Assembly: GCF_003710985.1 (NCBI RefSeq)
Contig: NZ_RHHT01000007.1
Span: 1-64,000 of the forward strand
DNA from: Brevibacillus panacihumi
GTDB taxonomy: Bacteria > Bacillota > Bacilli > Brevibacillales > Brevibacillaceae
Length of the DNA stretch: 64,000 bases
Direction of reading: 5' to 3'
Position 1 is the stretch's first letter, and the number at the start of each line of letters is the position of its first letter. Below are positions 43,993 through 53,893 of this stretch, in pieces. A program made the position numbers and the translations under genes. The notes under the pieces were generated by a model, which saw only the letters and a list, made by a program, of their open reading frames with translations, was not told the origin of the DNA and made no database searches.

Positions 43993-44931
43993 CTACACAC
44001 TTTCTTCGACCGGGGTCGGGACTGTTTTCAGAATTTCCGCGATGACTTCCTCCTCCGTGACATGAAGCTCTGCCTCCATCGAGAGACGGATGCGGTGCGT
44101 AGCCAGGCTCGGGAAGACGTGCTTCACATCATCGGGCAAAACAAAGCTGCGTCCATCCAGGAAAGCAGACGCCTGCGCGCAACGGACCAGCGCGAGCATG
44201 GCGCGGGGGCTGATGCCTACCTCGATCGAGCGATTGTCGCGCGTCGCTTCGGTCAGGTCGATCACATACTCTTCCACCGTAGAGCTGACGTGCACCTTGG
44301 TTACTTCCTGCTGCAAGGCGACGATCTCGTCGACCGAGATGACAGGCTGTATCGCCTCGAGCGGGGATTGACTGCGGAAGCGGCGCAAGATCTCGCGGGA
44401 ATCCTCGCGATTGCCGTATCCCAGGGAGATTTTGAATAAAAACCGGTCCAGTTGCGCTTCAGGCAATGGGTAGGTGCCTTCTGATTCGATCGGGTTTTGT
44501 GTCGCGATGACCAGCATGGCAGGAGAGAGCGGCAGCGTCACGCCTTCGATGGACACCTGGCGTTCCTCCATGCATTCCAACAGGCCGGATTGTGTGCGCG
44601 GGGTCGCGCGGTTGATCTCGTCGGCCAGCAGAATGTCAGCGAACACGGGTCCTTTGCGCAATTCAAAGTCGTTGCTGCGCTGGTTGAACACATGCAGACC
44701 GACAATATCGGATGGCAGCAGGTCGGCAGTGAATTGTACGCGGTTGTACGTACCGCCGATGGACTGAGCCAATGTTTTCGCAAGCACCGTTTTCCCCATG
44801 CCGGGAAGATCCTCCAGCAAGACATGGCCGCGGGCGAGAAGGGCAGTAACCAGCAGTCGAATCTGTTTGTCTTTTCCGACAATGACGCGGTTAACGGTAT
44901 CCAGCAGAGTGTGTAAAGAAGACTGGGGCAT
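43993..44931 (-). CDS. MoxR-family AAA+ ATPase
   Basis: A 312-residue AAA+ ATPase. Walker A is GMGKTVLAK in LEDLPGMGKTVLAKTLA, Walker B is ILLADEINRATPRTQSGLLECMEERQ, and sensor 1 is VIATQNPIESEGTYPLPEAQLDRF. The C-terminal lid is present. It is the first gene of the operon with DUF58 and DUF4129; MoxR proteins are chaperone-like for protein assembly or metal insertion. The promoter has an extended -10 TGTATAATG near 44970. Confidence 0.92.
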   Translation of the reverse strand: MPQSSLHTLLDTVNRVIVGKDKQIRLLVTALLARGHVLLEDLPGMGKTVLAKTLAQSIGGTYNRVQFTADLLPSDIVGLHVFNQRSNDFELRKGPVFADILLADEINRATPRTQSGLLECMEERQVSIEGVTLPLSPAMLVIATQNPIESEGTYPLPEAQLDRFLFKISLGYGNREDSREILRRFRSQSPLEAIQPVISVDEIVALQQEVTKVHVSSTVEEYVIDLTEATRDNRSIEVGISPRAMLALVRCAQASAFLDGRSFVLPDDVKHVFPSLATHRIRLSMEAELHVTEEEVIAEILKTVPTPVEESV

Positions 44932-45013
44932 AAAAACGCTCCTTTTATTTTCAGAATCTAGGGGATCACCCGACCTTCATTATACAGTACGAGGGAATTC
45001 CTTTTGCCAAATT

Positions 45014-46246
45014 TTAGAATTTTTTATCAATGTGATAAGACTGTTGCATAGCGCGAAAATAAGGCAGGAACAAGCCGAGCAAGGCGATGGCGACAATCAA
45101 TAGGCCCATGCCGATATACAGTGAGCGAATCCCGAGGGACTCTCCTAACTGACCGCCCAGCCAGACCCCTAGCGGCATGGTCAGGCGCATGATCAAAAGC
45201 CTGACGGATAAGACGCGCCCCATCAGATCAGGCGGGACTGAGCGCTGATACAGACTGGTGCTGTGTACGTGGAAAAAGGGGGCGGCAATCCCGGCGATAA
45301 CCTCGATTGCGATGGCGACCCAGACGTGCTGGACGAGGCCAAGTGCGACAAAGGTTGCGCCTCCGATGGCGATAGAGCCCAGCATAAGGACATGCTTTTG
45401 CGCGTATCGGGCAGAGAATGGCGGTACGAGCAGAGCTCCGAGCAAATACCCAAGCGGAAAACCGGCCTGGAACAACCCTACATGCAGCGAAGTGCCGGAC
45501 AGCTCGTCGACCACGTAGGGGATGGTCAAGACCAGAGTGATCCCCACAGCAAATTGGACGACAGCCAGAAAAACACCCAGCCACAGCAATAGCGGCTGTT
45601 CCCGAAACACGTGCAGGCCGGCGAGAAACATCGTGACCCACGGCTGCTTCTCCACCTTTTTCTCCCCTGCTTGGATGGGGCTGTACAGCAAAAGAAGTCC
45701 GCTGATCCAAAAGCTCATTGCGACCATTGCCAATACCCAGGTGCCCTCCAAAGCGACGACAATCGCGCCCCCCAATACGGGTCCGCCGATCATCGCCATG
45801 CGCAGCACACCGTCCAGGGTGGCATTGGCGCTGACCAGCTCCTCTTTCTTCACGATGGAAGGCAGCAGGGACTGACTGGCCGGTACATAGAGTGGCTGGA
45901 TCAGTCCATTGACCAGAGAAGTGAGATAAAACGGCCATTGTACCTCAGGCCACAGAAACAGAACGGCGAAGGAGAGGCAAAAGGCCCCGCCGCGCATCCA
46001 CTGGCAAAATACGAGGACGCGTTTTTTCTCCCAGCGGTCCAGGTAAGGACCTGCAACCAACTGCAGCGCCAGAGAAGGCAAAAAGTAGAGCAGCCACAGT
46101 CCGCCGACTGCCGTATAGGAGCCAGTCGCTTGAAAGATCAGCCAGCTTGTAGCCAAAGTCCCCAGCGTGGCCCCCAGCTCGGAGACGAGTTGTCCCAGCA
46201 GGATCGATAGAAAAGGGCGTTGGCGCAGAAGAGGCGGAGTCGTCAA
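45014..46246 (-). CDS. MFS efflux transporter
   Basis: A 410-residue major facilitator protein with about twelve helices. Features are the SWLIFQATGSYTAVGGLWLLYFLPSLALQLVAGPYLDRWEKKRVL N-terminal part with the GxxxDRWEKKR loop, and the TFVA-rich second half. It belongs to the MFS_3 / enterobactin-exporter-like group that often exports drugs. TTG start overlapping the ArsR-like stop by 4 bases, so it is translated from the same transcript as the regulator. Substrate unknown. Confidence 0.88.
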   Translation of the reverse strand: MTTPPLLRQRPFLSILLGQLVSELGATLGTLATSWLIFQATGSYTAVGGLWLLYFLPSLALQLVAGPYLDRWEKKRVLVFCQWMRGGAFCLSFAVLFLWPEVQWPFYLTSLVNGLIQPLYVPASQSLLPSIVKKEELVSANATLDGVLRMAMIGGPVLGGAIVVALEGTWVLAMVAMSFWISGLLLLYSPIQAGEKKVEKQPWVTMFLAGLHVFREQPLLLWLGVFLAVVQFAVGITLVLTIPYVVDELSGTSLHVGLFQAGFPLGYLLGALLVPPFSARYAQKHVLMLGSIAIGGATFVALGLVQHVWVAIAIEVIAGIAAPFFHVHSTSLYQRSVPPDLMGRVLSVRLLIMRLTMPLGVWLGGQLGESLGIRSLYIGMGLLIVAIALLGLFLPYFRAMQQSYHIDKKF

Positions 46247-47307
46247 GTGTGTTCTTCCCCCGATCCGGCGCTATCTATGAAATGTTCCAACTGTAGAGGT
46301 AGCCTGTCCAGAGCGGGTTTTCGCAATCTGTATTTTGTGCCGGCCGTTTCTACGAGATGTGCGGAGCGCAGCATGGACAGATGATGGTGTACCGTTGATT
46401 TGCCGAGCTGTAGCTGCTCCGTCAATTCCTGCAGGCTCTTTTCCTGCCCGGCAAGGATTTTGACCAGACGAAGCCGATGCTCGTCACCCAGCGCCTTCAT
46501 CATTTGTACGAGCGATTGCGGTGGACGATAGGGATCAGCCTGCTCGAACAGATGCTGCTCGGCTACCGGGTAATAGAAGATCTTTGTAGTTTCCTTGTCG
46601 GCTTGCACGGTCCAGGGGCGGTAGATGGCTTGAGGGATGAGCAATACGCGAGTCACGGCAGGCTCCGGAGGATAATCGCCGTCTGTAGCATAAGCGACAA
46701 GCTCTTCTGCCGACCATTTTCCCAACAAGGACTCTTTTTGTGCCCGGTCGCGCTCGAGCATGCGCGTAATCTCCGCCTCGCACGGTTTTACATGAGTCAG
46801 ATACCAGCCATTCATCAGCACGCTCAAATGCTTGCGCAGTTCTTCCGGATCTGCCGCGGTTACGTGCGAGATGTAGGCAGGGAAAAAGAGATGCCCCTGA
46901 CAAGCCTGGATCAAGGCGAAGATATCCTCTTCGCTGCCTGCCGCTGCTCTGCGTCGAGCAGACTGAAGCTCGTCCCCGAGAAAAGGCAAGGCCAGATAGC
47001 GCAACTCCTCTGCGCTTAGCTGTTGGAGAAAATCCAGAAACGCTTCCAGATCGGCAAAATGTTGCGCGTGCAGCAGTTGCAGCAGGGTTTTCCAAGTGTT
47101 GTACTCTTTTGCATAGGAAGCTTCCGACCTGACATCAGGGGGGAGATCGGCCAACATCTGCTGCCAGTAGGCAGGCGGCTGATTCAAAGTGGAATGGATG
47201 TCGTCATAGGTTGCGGCTGCGATTCCCAGCGCTGCTTCAAAAAGTGGAGAATGATGCAGCTCTACTTGATACGTCGTACGGCTTCTGCCCATGTTCAAGC
47301 GTTTCAT
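46243..47307 (-). CDS. Large ArsR-type regulator of the MFS pump
   Basis: A 354-residue protein. Most of it (1-265) is a helical domain of unknown fold; the C-terminal 85 residues are an ArsR winged helix (ALGDEHRLRLVKILAGQEKSLQELTEQLQLGKSTVHHHLSMLRSAHLVETAGTKYRL). The large N-terminal part probably binds the effector, in place of the metal site of small ArsR proteins. Upstream at about 47352-47381 two copies of a TTCGATAA-like repeat lie where an operator would be. Co-translated with an MFS gene, it likely controls that pump. Confidence 0.85.
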   Translation of the reverse strand: MKRLNMGRSRTTYQVELHHSPLFEAALGIAAATYDDIHSTLNQPPAYWQQMLADLPPDVRSEASYAKEYNTWKTLLQLLHAQHFADLEAFLDFLQQLSAEELRYLALPFLGDELQSARRRAAAGSEEDIFALIQACQGHLFFPAYISHVTAADPEELRKHLSVLMNGWYLTHVKPCEAEITRMLERDRAQKESLLGKWSAEELVAYATDGDYPPEPAVTRVLLIPQAIYRPWTVQADKETTKIFYYPVAEQHLFEQADPYRPPQSLVQMMKALGDEHRLRLVKILAGQEKSLQELTEQLQLGKSTVHHHLSMLRSAHLVETAGTKYRLRKPALDRLPLQLEHFIDSAGSGEEHT

Positions 47308-47503
47308 CGAATCACTCTTTTCGTAAGGATAGATCTGATTGTTCTAAAATAATCGAATAAAATATTCTGTGTTTATCGAACAAAATCCTCTTTTAGATCC
47401 ACGCCTATTTCCTGTCCACACAAATACAAGTTGAAACATTTGAAACGGGGCATCGTATGAACAGATACAAAGTGCGGGAAATCCAGGGAGGGAGCTGCAA
47501 CGG

Positions 47504-48325
47504 ATGGAATCGAGAGAGACGTTGCTACAGGCATTGAAGGAAGTGGAGGCTTGGGAGCGCGATCAGAACGATTTGTGGTTCTGGGAGAAGCTCGGGAGGC
47601 TTCCATTTGTCCTTTTGGATCGCATCACGCCCGCCTTCGTGAGAGAAAAGCTAGGGACAGCAGTGGATGAGATGACCGCTTTTCTGGAGACGGGCGGAAC
47701 CTACCTGGTACAGGCGGAGCCTATCTATCAAAGGTTTCGCCAGCGGCTGCATCCTAAGAAGCCCGCTGACATCGGGGGAGAGGAGATTGCGGCAGCACCG
47801 CTTGCGATGATGAACGAGGTGGCGATGGAGCTGCGAGAGTCGAGAGCAACCTTCGCAGCCGTGCAAGGAGCGACGACTGGGATTGGCGGTATTTTTACGC
47901 TGGCTCTGGACATCCCTTTGCTGCTCGGGACCTCGCTCAAAATCCTGCAAGAGATTGCGCTTTGCTACGGGTATCGTCCGCACGAGAAGAAGGAGCGGCT
48001 GTTTGTGGTGAAATGCCTGCAGTTTGCCTCGTCTGATATCGTAGGGAAGAAAGCCATTTTAGCGGAGCTGTCCCGCTTTGACGAGCCCAACGCGCAAAAA
48101 GACGTGATCGCGCAGTTGCAGGGCTGGCGGGAGGTAGTCGTGACGTACACGGAAAACTTCGGTTGGAAAAAATTGTTCCAGATGGTGCCGATAGCCGGAA
48201 TCCTGTTCGGGGCCTATCTGAATCGTTCTACTGTGCAGGATGTGGCAGAGGCGGGGATGATGCTGTACCGCAAGCGGCGCATTCTGGAGCGGTTGAGGGA
48301 ACAGAATCATTTCGCAGGGCAATAA
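47504..48325 (+). CDS. EcsC-family protein
   Basis: A 273-residue protein with the EcsC family pattern. It has a long helical part (LGRLPFVLLDRITPAFVREKLGTAVDEMTAFLETGG), a glycine-rich hydrophobic stretch AAVQGATTGIGGIFTLALDIPLLLGTSLKILQEIALCYGY, and a C-terminal pair of hydrophobic helices. EcsC-type proteins occur beside the EcsAB transporter but this one is solitary. Function unknown. Strong RBS GGGAGGGAG 11 bases upstream. Confidence 0.85.
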   Translation: MESRETLLQALKEVEAWERDQNDLWFWEKLGRLPFVLLDRITPAFVREKLGTAVDEMTAFLETGGTYLVQAEPIYQRFRQRLHPKKPADIGGEEIAAAPLAMMNEVAMELRESRATFAAVQGATTGIGGIFTLALDIPLLLGTSLKILQEIALCYGYRPHEKKERLFVVKCLQFASSDIVGKKAILAELSRFDEPNAQKDVIAQLQGWREVVVTYTENFGWKKLFQMVPIAGILFGAYLNRSTVQDVAEAGMMLYRKRRILERLREQNHFAGQ

Positions 48326-48374
48326 AAAGGGGCTTTTCCGCAAGTGTTTTGCTTGCAGAAAAGCCCTTTTCTTT
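48324..48374. terminator. Long bidirectional terminator
   Basis: Arms of about 18 bases (AAAGGGGCTTTTCCGCAAG and CTTGCAGAAAAGCCCTTTT, few mismatches) close both the EcsC gene and the convergent metY gene. Confidence 0.88.
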
Positions 48375-48389
48375 GTCAATTGTATATGA

Positions 48390-49890
<1,501 letters not shown>

Positions 49891-49916
49891 AACATCTTTT
49901 TCTGATTGTTATCACA

Positions 49917-49945
49917 ATTGTATGGAATTGCTATTCTTCTGTCAA
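49917..49945 (-). promoter_or_regulatory. Sigma-A promoter of metY
   Basis: TTGACA (49945-49940), 17-base spacer and TACAAT (49922-49917) on the minus strand, just upstream of the riboswitch. Confidence 0.85.
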
Positions 49946-50013
49946 TGGCGGAAATGTAAGTTATCAGAGTGGCTTTTGGGGATTTTTGCGAAAGTGATTG
50001 CCCGACAGGCATG

Positions 50014-50052
50014 AAAAAAGAGGAGAGCAGTTGATCTGCAATCCTCTTTTTG
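50014..50052. terminator. Intrinsic terminator downstream of the CDGSH-like gene
   Basis: AAAAAAGAGGA and TCCTCTTTTTG with a 17-base loop. The T run on the minus strand ends the CDGSH-like gene; the other strand can stop traffic toward it. Confidence 0.8.
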
Positions 50053-50061
50053 TTTTTTCGC

Positions 50062-50142
50062 TTAGTCCTTTTTGATGGTCGCGTGTGTTCCGTCGCAATT
50101 TCCTTCTGCGTTTTTGGTTTGACCGCATCTACAAGTACCCAT
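50062..50142 (-). CDS. 26-residue CDGSH-like iron-sulfur peptide
   Basis: A frame of 27 codons, MGTCRCGQTKNAEGNCDGTHATIKKD when written in two parts of 20 and 6 residues. The motif Cys-x-Cys-x9-Cys-Asp-Gly-Thr-His at residues 4-20 is that of the CDGSH [2Fe-2S] site (three Cys, one His); the usual Pro before the third Cys is absent. AGGAGGGACGAAA gives a strong site before the ATG. A promoter TTGTTT-17-TATAAT (50202-50174) and a terminator bracket it as a separate gene. Iron-sulfur binding is inferred from the motif. Normal CDGSH domains are about 40-70 residues. Confidence 0.65.
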   Translation of the reverse strand: MGTCRCGQTKNAEGNCDGTHATIKKD

Positions 50143-50173
50143 TTTCGTCCCTCCTATCCCCATTTCTAACTTG

Positions 50174-50202
50174 ATTATAAATAACTTACTTTTAAAAAAC
50201 AA
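50174..50202 (-). promoter_or_regulatory. Promoter of the CDGSH-like gene
   Basis: TTGTTT (50202-50197), 17 bases and TATAAT (50179-50174) on the minus strand. Confidence 0.7.
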
Positions 50203-50331
50203 GTTAATTACTAATCGTAATTCAGGATTTACATAGCACTCATGTCGAGAGAGCTTTGCCTTCAATTTGTAACCCTTTAGCCTCCCCGCGTTCACAAACA
50301 CTTTGCTGACATGAAGGGTTTTCCATCTTGC

Positions 50332-50349
50332 TTGTGATACGCTTCACAT
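50332..50349. promoter_or_regulatory. Rex/Fnr-type operator of cydAB
   Basis: TTGTGA-TACGCT-TCACAT: 11 of 12 outer bases match the Rex box (TTGTGA-N6-TCACAA), and the core TGTGA-N6-TCACA also fits the Fnr/Crp consensus perfectly. The GC in the centre is unusual for Rex, so either redox regulator may act. A half-site TTCACAAA is at 50291. Position directly before cydA supports low-oxygen or NADH control of cytochrome bd. Confidence 0.65.
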
Positions 50350-50391
50350 AAGTAGTGATTACAAGCAAGGAGCCTGAGGGAGGAGAGCGCA

Positions 50392-51702
50392 ATGGAACTG
50401 GATAACACGATGTTGGCCCGTCTTTTAACCTCGCTGACACTCGGCTTTCATATTATCTTTGCAGCAATGGGGGTAGGGATTCCCGTCATCATTTCTGTTG
50501 CAGAATGGCTGGGCATCCGCAAAAAAGACCCGATGTACACCCTGATGGCGAAGCGGTGGGTGAAGGGCTTTACCGTGACGGTCGCTGTCGGTGTCGTGAC
50601 CGGTACTTGTATTGGTTTGCAACTTAGTTTGCTCTGGCCCAGCTTTATGAAAGTGGCAGGAGAAGCGATTGCACTGCCGCTCTTTCTGGAGACGTTTGCC
50701 TTCTTCTTCGAGGCGATCTTTCTGGGGATTTATCTATATACTTGGGATCGTTTCAAAAATCCGTATATTCACTGGTTGTTTTCGCTTCCCGTGATTCTAG
50801 GGTCAACAGCTTCCGCTTTTTTCATCATGACGGTTAATGCTTTCATGAACACCCCGCAAGGCTTCACGCTGGAGAATGGATCGATCGTCGATATTCAACC
50901 TCTGGCGGCCATGTTTAACCCGGCTACGCCATCCAAAGCAGGGCATATGATCCTGTCGGCCTATACGGTCTCTGCGTTTATCCTGGCGGCGATTGCGGCG
51001 TGGAAAATTCTCAAGGGCAACAAGCATGTCTATTATAAAAAAGCATTGAACTTCACCATGGTTCTCAGTCTGATCTTTGCGATCGGAACAGCAGTGTGGG
51101 GAGATATTGCGGGGAAATTCCTCGCGCAGTACCAACCAGCCAAGCTCGCCGCAGCGGAATGGCATTTTGAGACGAAGACGGAGGCAGAGCTGATTCTTGG
51201 AGGCGTGTTGGACCCGGTTACGAATGAGGTAAAATACGGCCTGAAAATCCCGTATGCGCTGAGCATCCTGGCTACCAATTCACCGATCGGGGAAGTGATC
51301 GGGCTGGATCAGATCCCAAGAGAGCTGTGGCCGCCGCTCTTTATTCACTACCTGTTCGATGGCATGGTCGTCATCGGGATGTATTTACTGGTCGTCCCGC
51401 TTGTCTACTTTGCATGCAAGCGATGGAAAAAAGGCGAGCTGCCGCGCTACCTGATGCACCTGATCATCTGGGGAGCGCCGCTGTCCATGCTGGCGATTGA
51501 GCTGGGCTGGATTTTCTCCGAAGTGGGAAGGCAACCCTGGATTCTGGTCGGCTACATGAAGACGTCCAATGCCGCGACGACAGCAGACAACGTCGGGGAA
51601 ATGCTGATCTTGTTCTCCTTGCTGTACACATTCCTGGCGGTCGTCTGCACTCTCGTCCTGAAGCGGATGTTCAAGAACAAACCAGCAGAGGCAGAGCTGT
51701 AA
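50392..51702 (+). CDS. cydA: Cytochrome bd ubiquinol oxidase subunit I
   Basis: A 436-residue integral membrane protein that carries haems b558, b595 and d and oxidises quinol with oxygen. Haem ligands are His20 (LTLGFHIIFA), His185 (GHMILSAYTV) and the Met of the DGMVVIGMYLLV segment. The FLETFAFFFEAIF helix holds the acidic residues E100 and E107 of the proton path, and the GWIFSEVGRQPW motif near 380 is conserved. The short Q-loop is the firmicute kind. RBS GGGAGGAG. First of an operon with cydB. Confidence 0.93.
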   Translation: MELDNTMLARLLTSLTLGFHIIFAAMGVGIPVIISVAEWLGIRKKDPMYTLMAKRWVKGFTVTVAVGVVTGTCIGLQLSLLWPSFMKVAGEAIALPLFLETFAFFFEAIFLGIYLYTWDRFKNPYIHWLFSLPVILGSTASAFFIMTVNAFMNTPQGFTLENGSIVDIQPLAAMFNPATPSKAGHMILSAYTVSAFILAAIAAWKILKGNKHVYYKKALNFTMVLSLIFAIGTAVWGDIAGKFLAQYQPAKLAAAEWHFETKTEAELILGGVLDPVTNEVKYGLKIPYALSILATNSPIGEVIGLDQIPRELWPPLFIHYLFDGMVVIGMYLLVVPLVYFACKRWKKGELPRYLMHLIIWGAPLSMLAIELGWIFSEVGRQPWILVGYMKTSNAATTADNVGEMLILFSLLYTFLAVVCTLVLKRMFKNKPAEAEL

Positions 51703-51727
51703 AAGCGATCAAAGGAGGGAGCTTTGC

Positions 51728-52750
51728 ATGCCACTGGAAACGCTGGCCATCACCGTGTTGTGGATCTTTTTGTACGGGTATTTGATCGTCGCGTCGATTG
51801 ATTTTGGCGCAGGATTTTTTGCCTACTACTGCAACCTGACGGGACGCGACCATATCGTCAATGGAATCATTTCGCGCTATTTGTCCCCCGTGTGGGAAGT
51901 GACCAACGTCTTTCTGATCTTCTTTATGATCGGATTGATCGGATTTTTCCCCGACACGGCCTATTACTATGGCACAGCTCTCTTGGTGCCTGGTAGCATT
52001 TTTCTGGTGCTTCAATCGCTGCGCGGCTCCTTTTATGCCTTCGCGCATTACGGAGCCCGCAACAGTAAGGCGTATCAGTTCGTGTACGGAGTCACTGGCC
52101 TTTTTATTCCCGCCTCATTGGCGACGGTCTTGACGATTTCCGAAGGAGGCTTTCTCGAAAAAACGGGGGATGAGATTGTACTGCTGACGGGGAAGCTCTT
52201 CACCAGCCCTTACTCCTGGGCGGTCGTTTTTCTTGCGATTGTCAGTGTGCTGTTTATCAGCGCGAGCTTTCTGACGTACTATGCAGATCGCGCCAAAGAT
52301 ACGGCAGCTATCAAATTGCTGCGCTCGTACGCGGTGGCATGGAGCCTGCCGACGATCTTTGCCAGTTTTCTAGTCTTTCTTTCCATCCATCAGCACAATC
52401 CGGAGCATTTTGCCAACATGATGGATGTGAGCTGGATGTTCCTGCTCTCCTTCGCGTGCTTTTGCGGAGCGCTAGCTCTCCTGTTAAAGAAGCGCAACTA
52501 CGGCTGGGCTTTTATCCTAGTGATGCTGCAATTCGCCTTTGCGTTCTTCGGATACGGGCAGTCTCACTTGCCTTATCTGCTGTATCCCTATATCACCATC
52601 GCGGACAGCATCGCTAGTCCGGCCATGAGCCAGGCGCTGGTGATCGGCTTGATCGCAGGTCTGTTCCTGTTGATCCCTTCCCTGATTTTGCTGATGCGCT
52701 TATTCTTGTTTGACGCACGTTATGTAGAGGGCCGTCCCGTTAGAAAATGA
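51728..52750 (+). CDS. cydB: Cytochrome bd ubiquinol oxidase subunit II
   Basis: A 340-residue membrane protein with about eight helices, the partner of CydA. The N-terminal helix with LWIFLYGYLIVASIDFGAGFFAYY (the conserved DFG) and a middle region with HYGARNSKAYQF are typical. It starts 26 bases after cydA with AAAGGAGGG upstream. No cydCD assembly genes are next to it, so they must lie elsewhere or be dispensable. Confidence 0.93.
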   Translation: MPLETLAITVLWIFLYGYLIVASIDFGAGFFAYYCNLTGRDHIVNGIISRYLSPVWEVTNVFLIFFMIGLIGFFPDTAYYYGTALLVPGSIFLVLQSLRGSFYAFAHYGARNSKAYQFVYGVTGLFIPASLATVLTISEGGFLEKTGDEIVLLTGKLFTSPYSWAVVFLAIVSVLFISASFLTYYADRAKDTAAIKLLRSYAVAWSLPTIFASFLVFLSIHQHNPEHFANMMDVSWMFLLSFACFCGALALLLKKRNYGWAFILVMLQFAFAFFGYGQSHLPYLLYPYITIADSIASPAMSQALVIGLIAGLFLLIPSLILLMRLFLFDARYVEGRPVRK

Positions 52751-52815
52751 AGGGAGCATATGATATGATGATGGGGAAAAAAGACCTTGAATCAATCATA
52801 TATAGGAGGGTCCAC

Positions 52816-53130
52816 ATGAGCGACCAAGTAAAAGAGATTACACCTGAGGAATTGGAGAAAAAACTGGAGGCAGGTGAACCGGTGCAAGTGATTGACGTGC
52901 GCGAAGTGGATGAGTGGAACGCTGGTCATATCAAACAGGCCAAGCTGATCCCGCTCGGCTTTTTGCCGCACCGCGTCGATGAGCTGGACAAGAGCACACC
53001 AGTCGTGATGGTATGCCGCAGCGGTGCCCGCAGCCATCGTGCGACGGAGTACCTGCAGGAGATGGGGTTTGATGTAGCCAACATGGTCGGCGGAATGCTC
53101 GCTTGGCCAGGAGAAAAAGAGGAATCCTAG
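52816..53130 (+). CDS. Rhodanese-domain protein
   Basis: A 104-residue single-domain rhodanese: VQVIDVREVDEWNAGHIKQAKLIPLG at the N-terminal half and the active-site loop VMVCRSGARSHRA with Cys about 70 in the CRSGAR motif, followed by GGMLAWPG. Such proteins carry persulfide or sulfane sulfur. ATG at 52816 has AGGAGG upstream. It follows cydB by 65 bases and precedes the SCO-like gene, all in one direction. Confidence 0.92.
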   Translation: MSDQVKEITPEELEKKLEAGEPVQVIDVREVDEWNAGHIKQAKLIPLGFLPHRVDELDKSTPVVMVCRSGARSHRATEYLQEMGFDVANMVGGMLAWPGEKEES

Positions 53131-53199
53131 ATCGGGCATCCCGAAGGTTTGGGAACGGGAGAAGAGAAGCCCGGGGAATAGTATGGGGAGGAAGTTCGT

Positions 53200-53838
53200 G
53201 TGAGTGAAGGAAAGCAACAGGAAGCATCGGTGAAAAAGCACTGGTTTCCCGTATTGGCAGGCATTTTGGTTCTGGCGATCATCGTTGTGATCGGGTATCC
53301 GTACATGCAAAAATCCCAGATCCCGGTCATCAAGGCTTTGAATGATTTTACGCTGGACAATATTGACGGCACGAAATATACCTTCTCGGAAAGTACGGGA
53401 AAAGTGCGTCTGGTCGAGTTCATCTTTACCAATTGCCCGGATATTTGTCCGGCCACGACCTACAATATGTCCCAACTGCAAGAGCAGCTCAAGGAAAAGA
53501 ATCTGTTCGGCGACAAGGTAGAGTTCGTCACCATCACGTTCGATCCGGAGTTCGATACTGCGGAAGTGCTGCAGGCGTACGCCGAGAAATTCCATGCAGA
53601 CCAGAGCGGCTGGAAGTTCCTGCGCGGCGACGACAAGGCGATCGAGGCGGTCACCAAAGATTTCGGCATGGGTGTCATGAAGCTCCCGGACGAGAATTCA
53701 CCGACTGGCTATTCGATTACCCATACAGCCCGCATGTTCCTCGTCGATGCAGACGGCAACATGCGCCAGGCATACGGCATGGCAGCGGATATGGATATGG
53801 ATTTGATGATGAAAGAGATGGCCATCTTGGCAAAATAA
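53200..53838 (+). CDS. SCO1/SenC-family copper chaperone-like protein
   Basis: A 212-residue membrane-anchored thioredoxin-fold protein. A cytosolic head, a membrane helix at about 15-35 (VLAGILVLAIIVVIGYPY), then a domain with the Cu-binding Cys-x3-Cys of FTNCPDICPATT and a distal His in ITHTARMFLVD. In other bacteria SCO proteins deliver copper to the CuA centre of subunit II. The ba3 oxidase of this window is 43 kb away, so it may serve that oxidase or be redox-related. GTG start with GGGGAGGAAG upstream. Confidence 0.92.
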   Translation: MSEGKQQEASVKKHWFPVLAGILVLAIIVVIGYPYMQKSQIPVIKALNDFTLDNIDGTKYTFSESTGKVRLVEFIFTNCPDICPATTYNMSQLQEQLKEKNLFGDKVEFVTITFDPEFDTAEVLQAYAEKFHADQSGWKFLRGDDKAIEAVTKDFGMGVMKLPDENSPTGYSITHTARMFLVDADGNMRQAYGMAADMDMDLMMKEMAILAK

Positions 53839-53841
53839 CAA

Positions 53842-53893
53842 AGCGCCCACTTGCGATTGCTTGGTGAAGCGAGAGCATGAGGGCGTTTTTTTA
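53842..53893 (+). terminator. Intrinsic terminator
   Basis: CGCCC and GGGCG arms plus an inner stem end in TTTTTTT; closes the SCO-like gene. Its right part is also the left edge of the inverted repeat at 53881-54184. Confidence 0.75.

Noticed and set aside
49905-49920. TTGTGATAACAATC as a Rex site
   Set aside because: The second half does not match TCACAA; it overlaps the metY promoter and riboswitch start.
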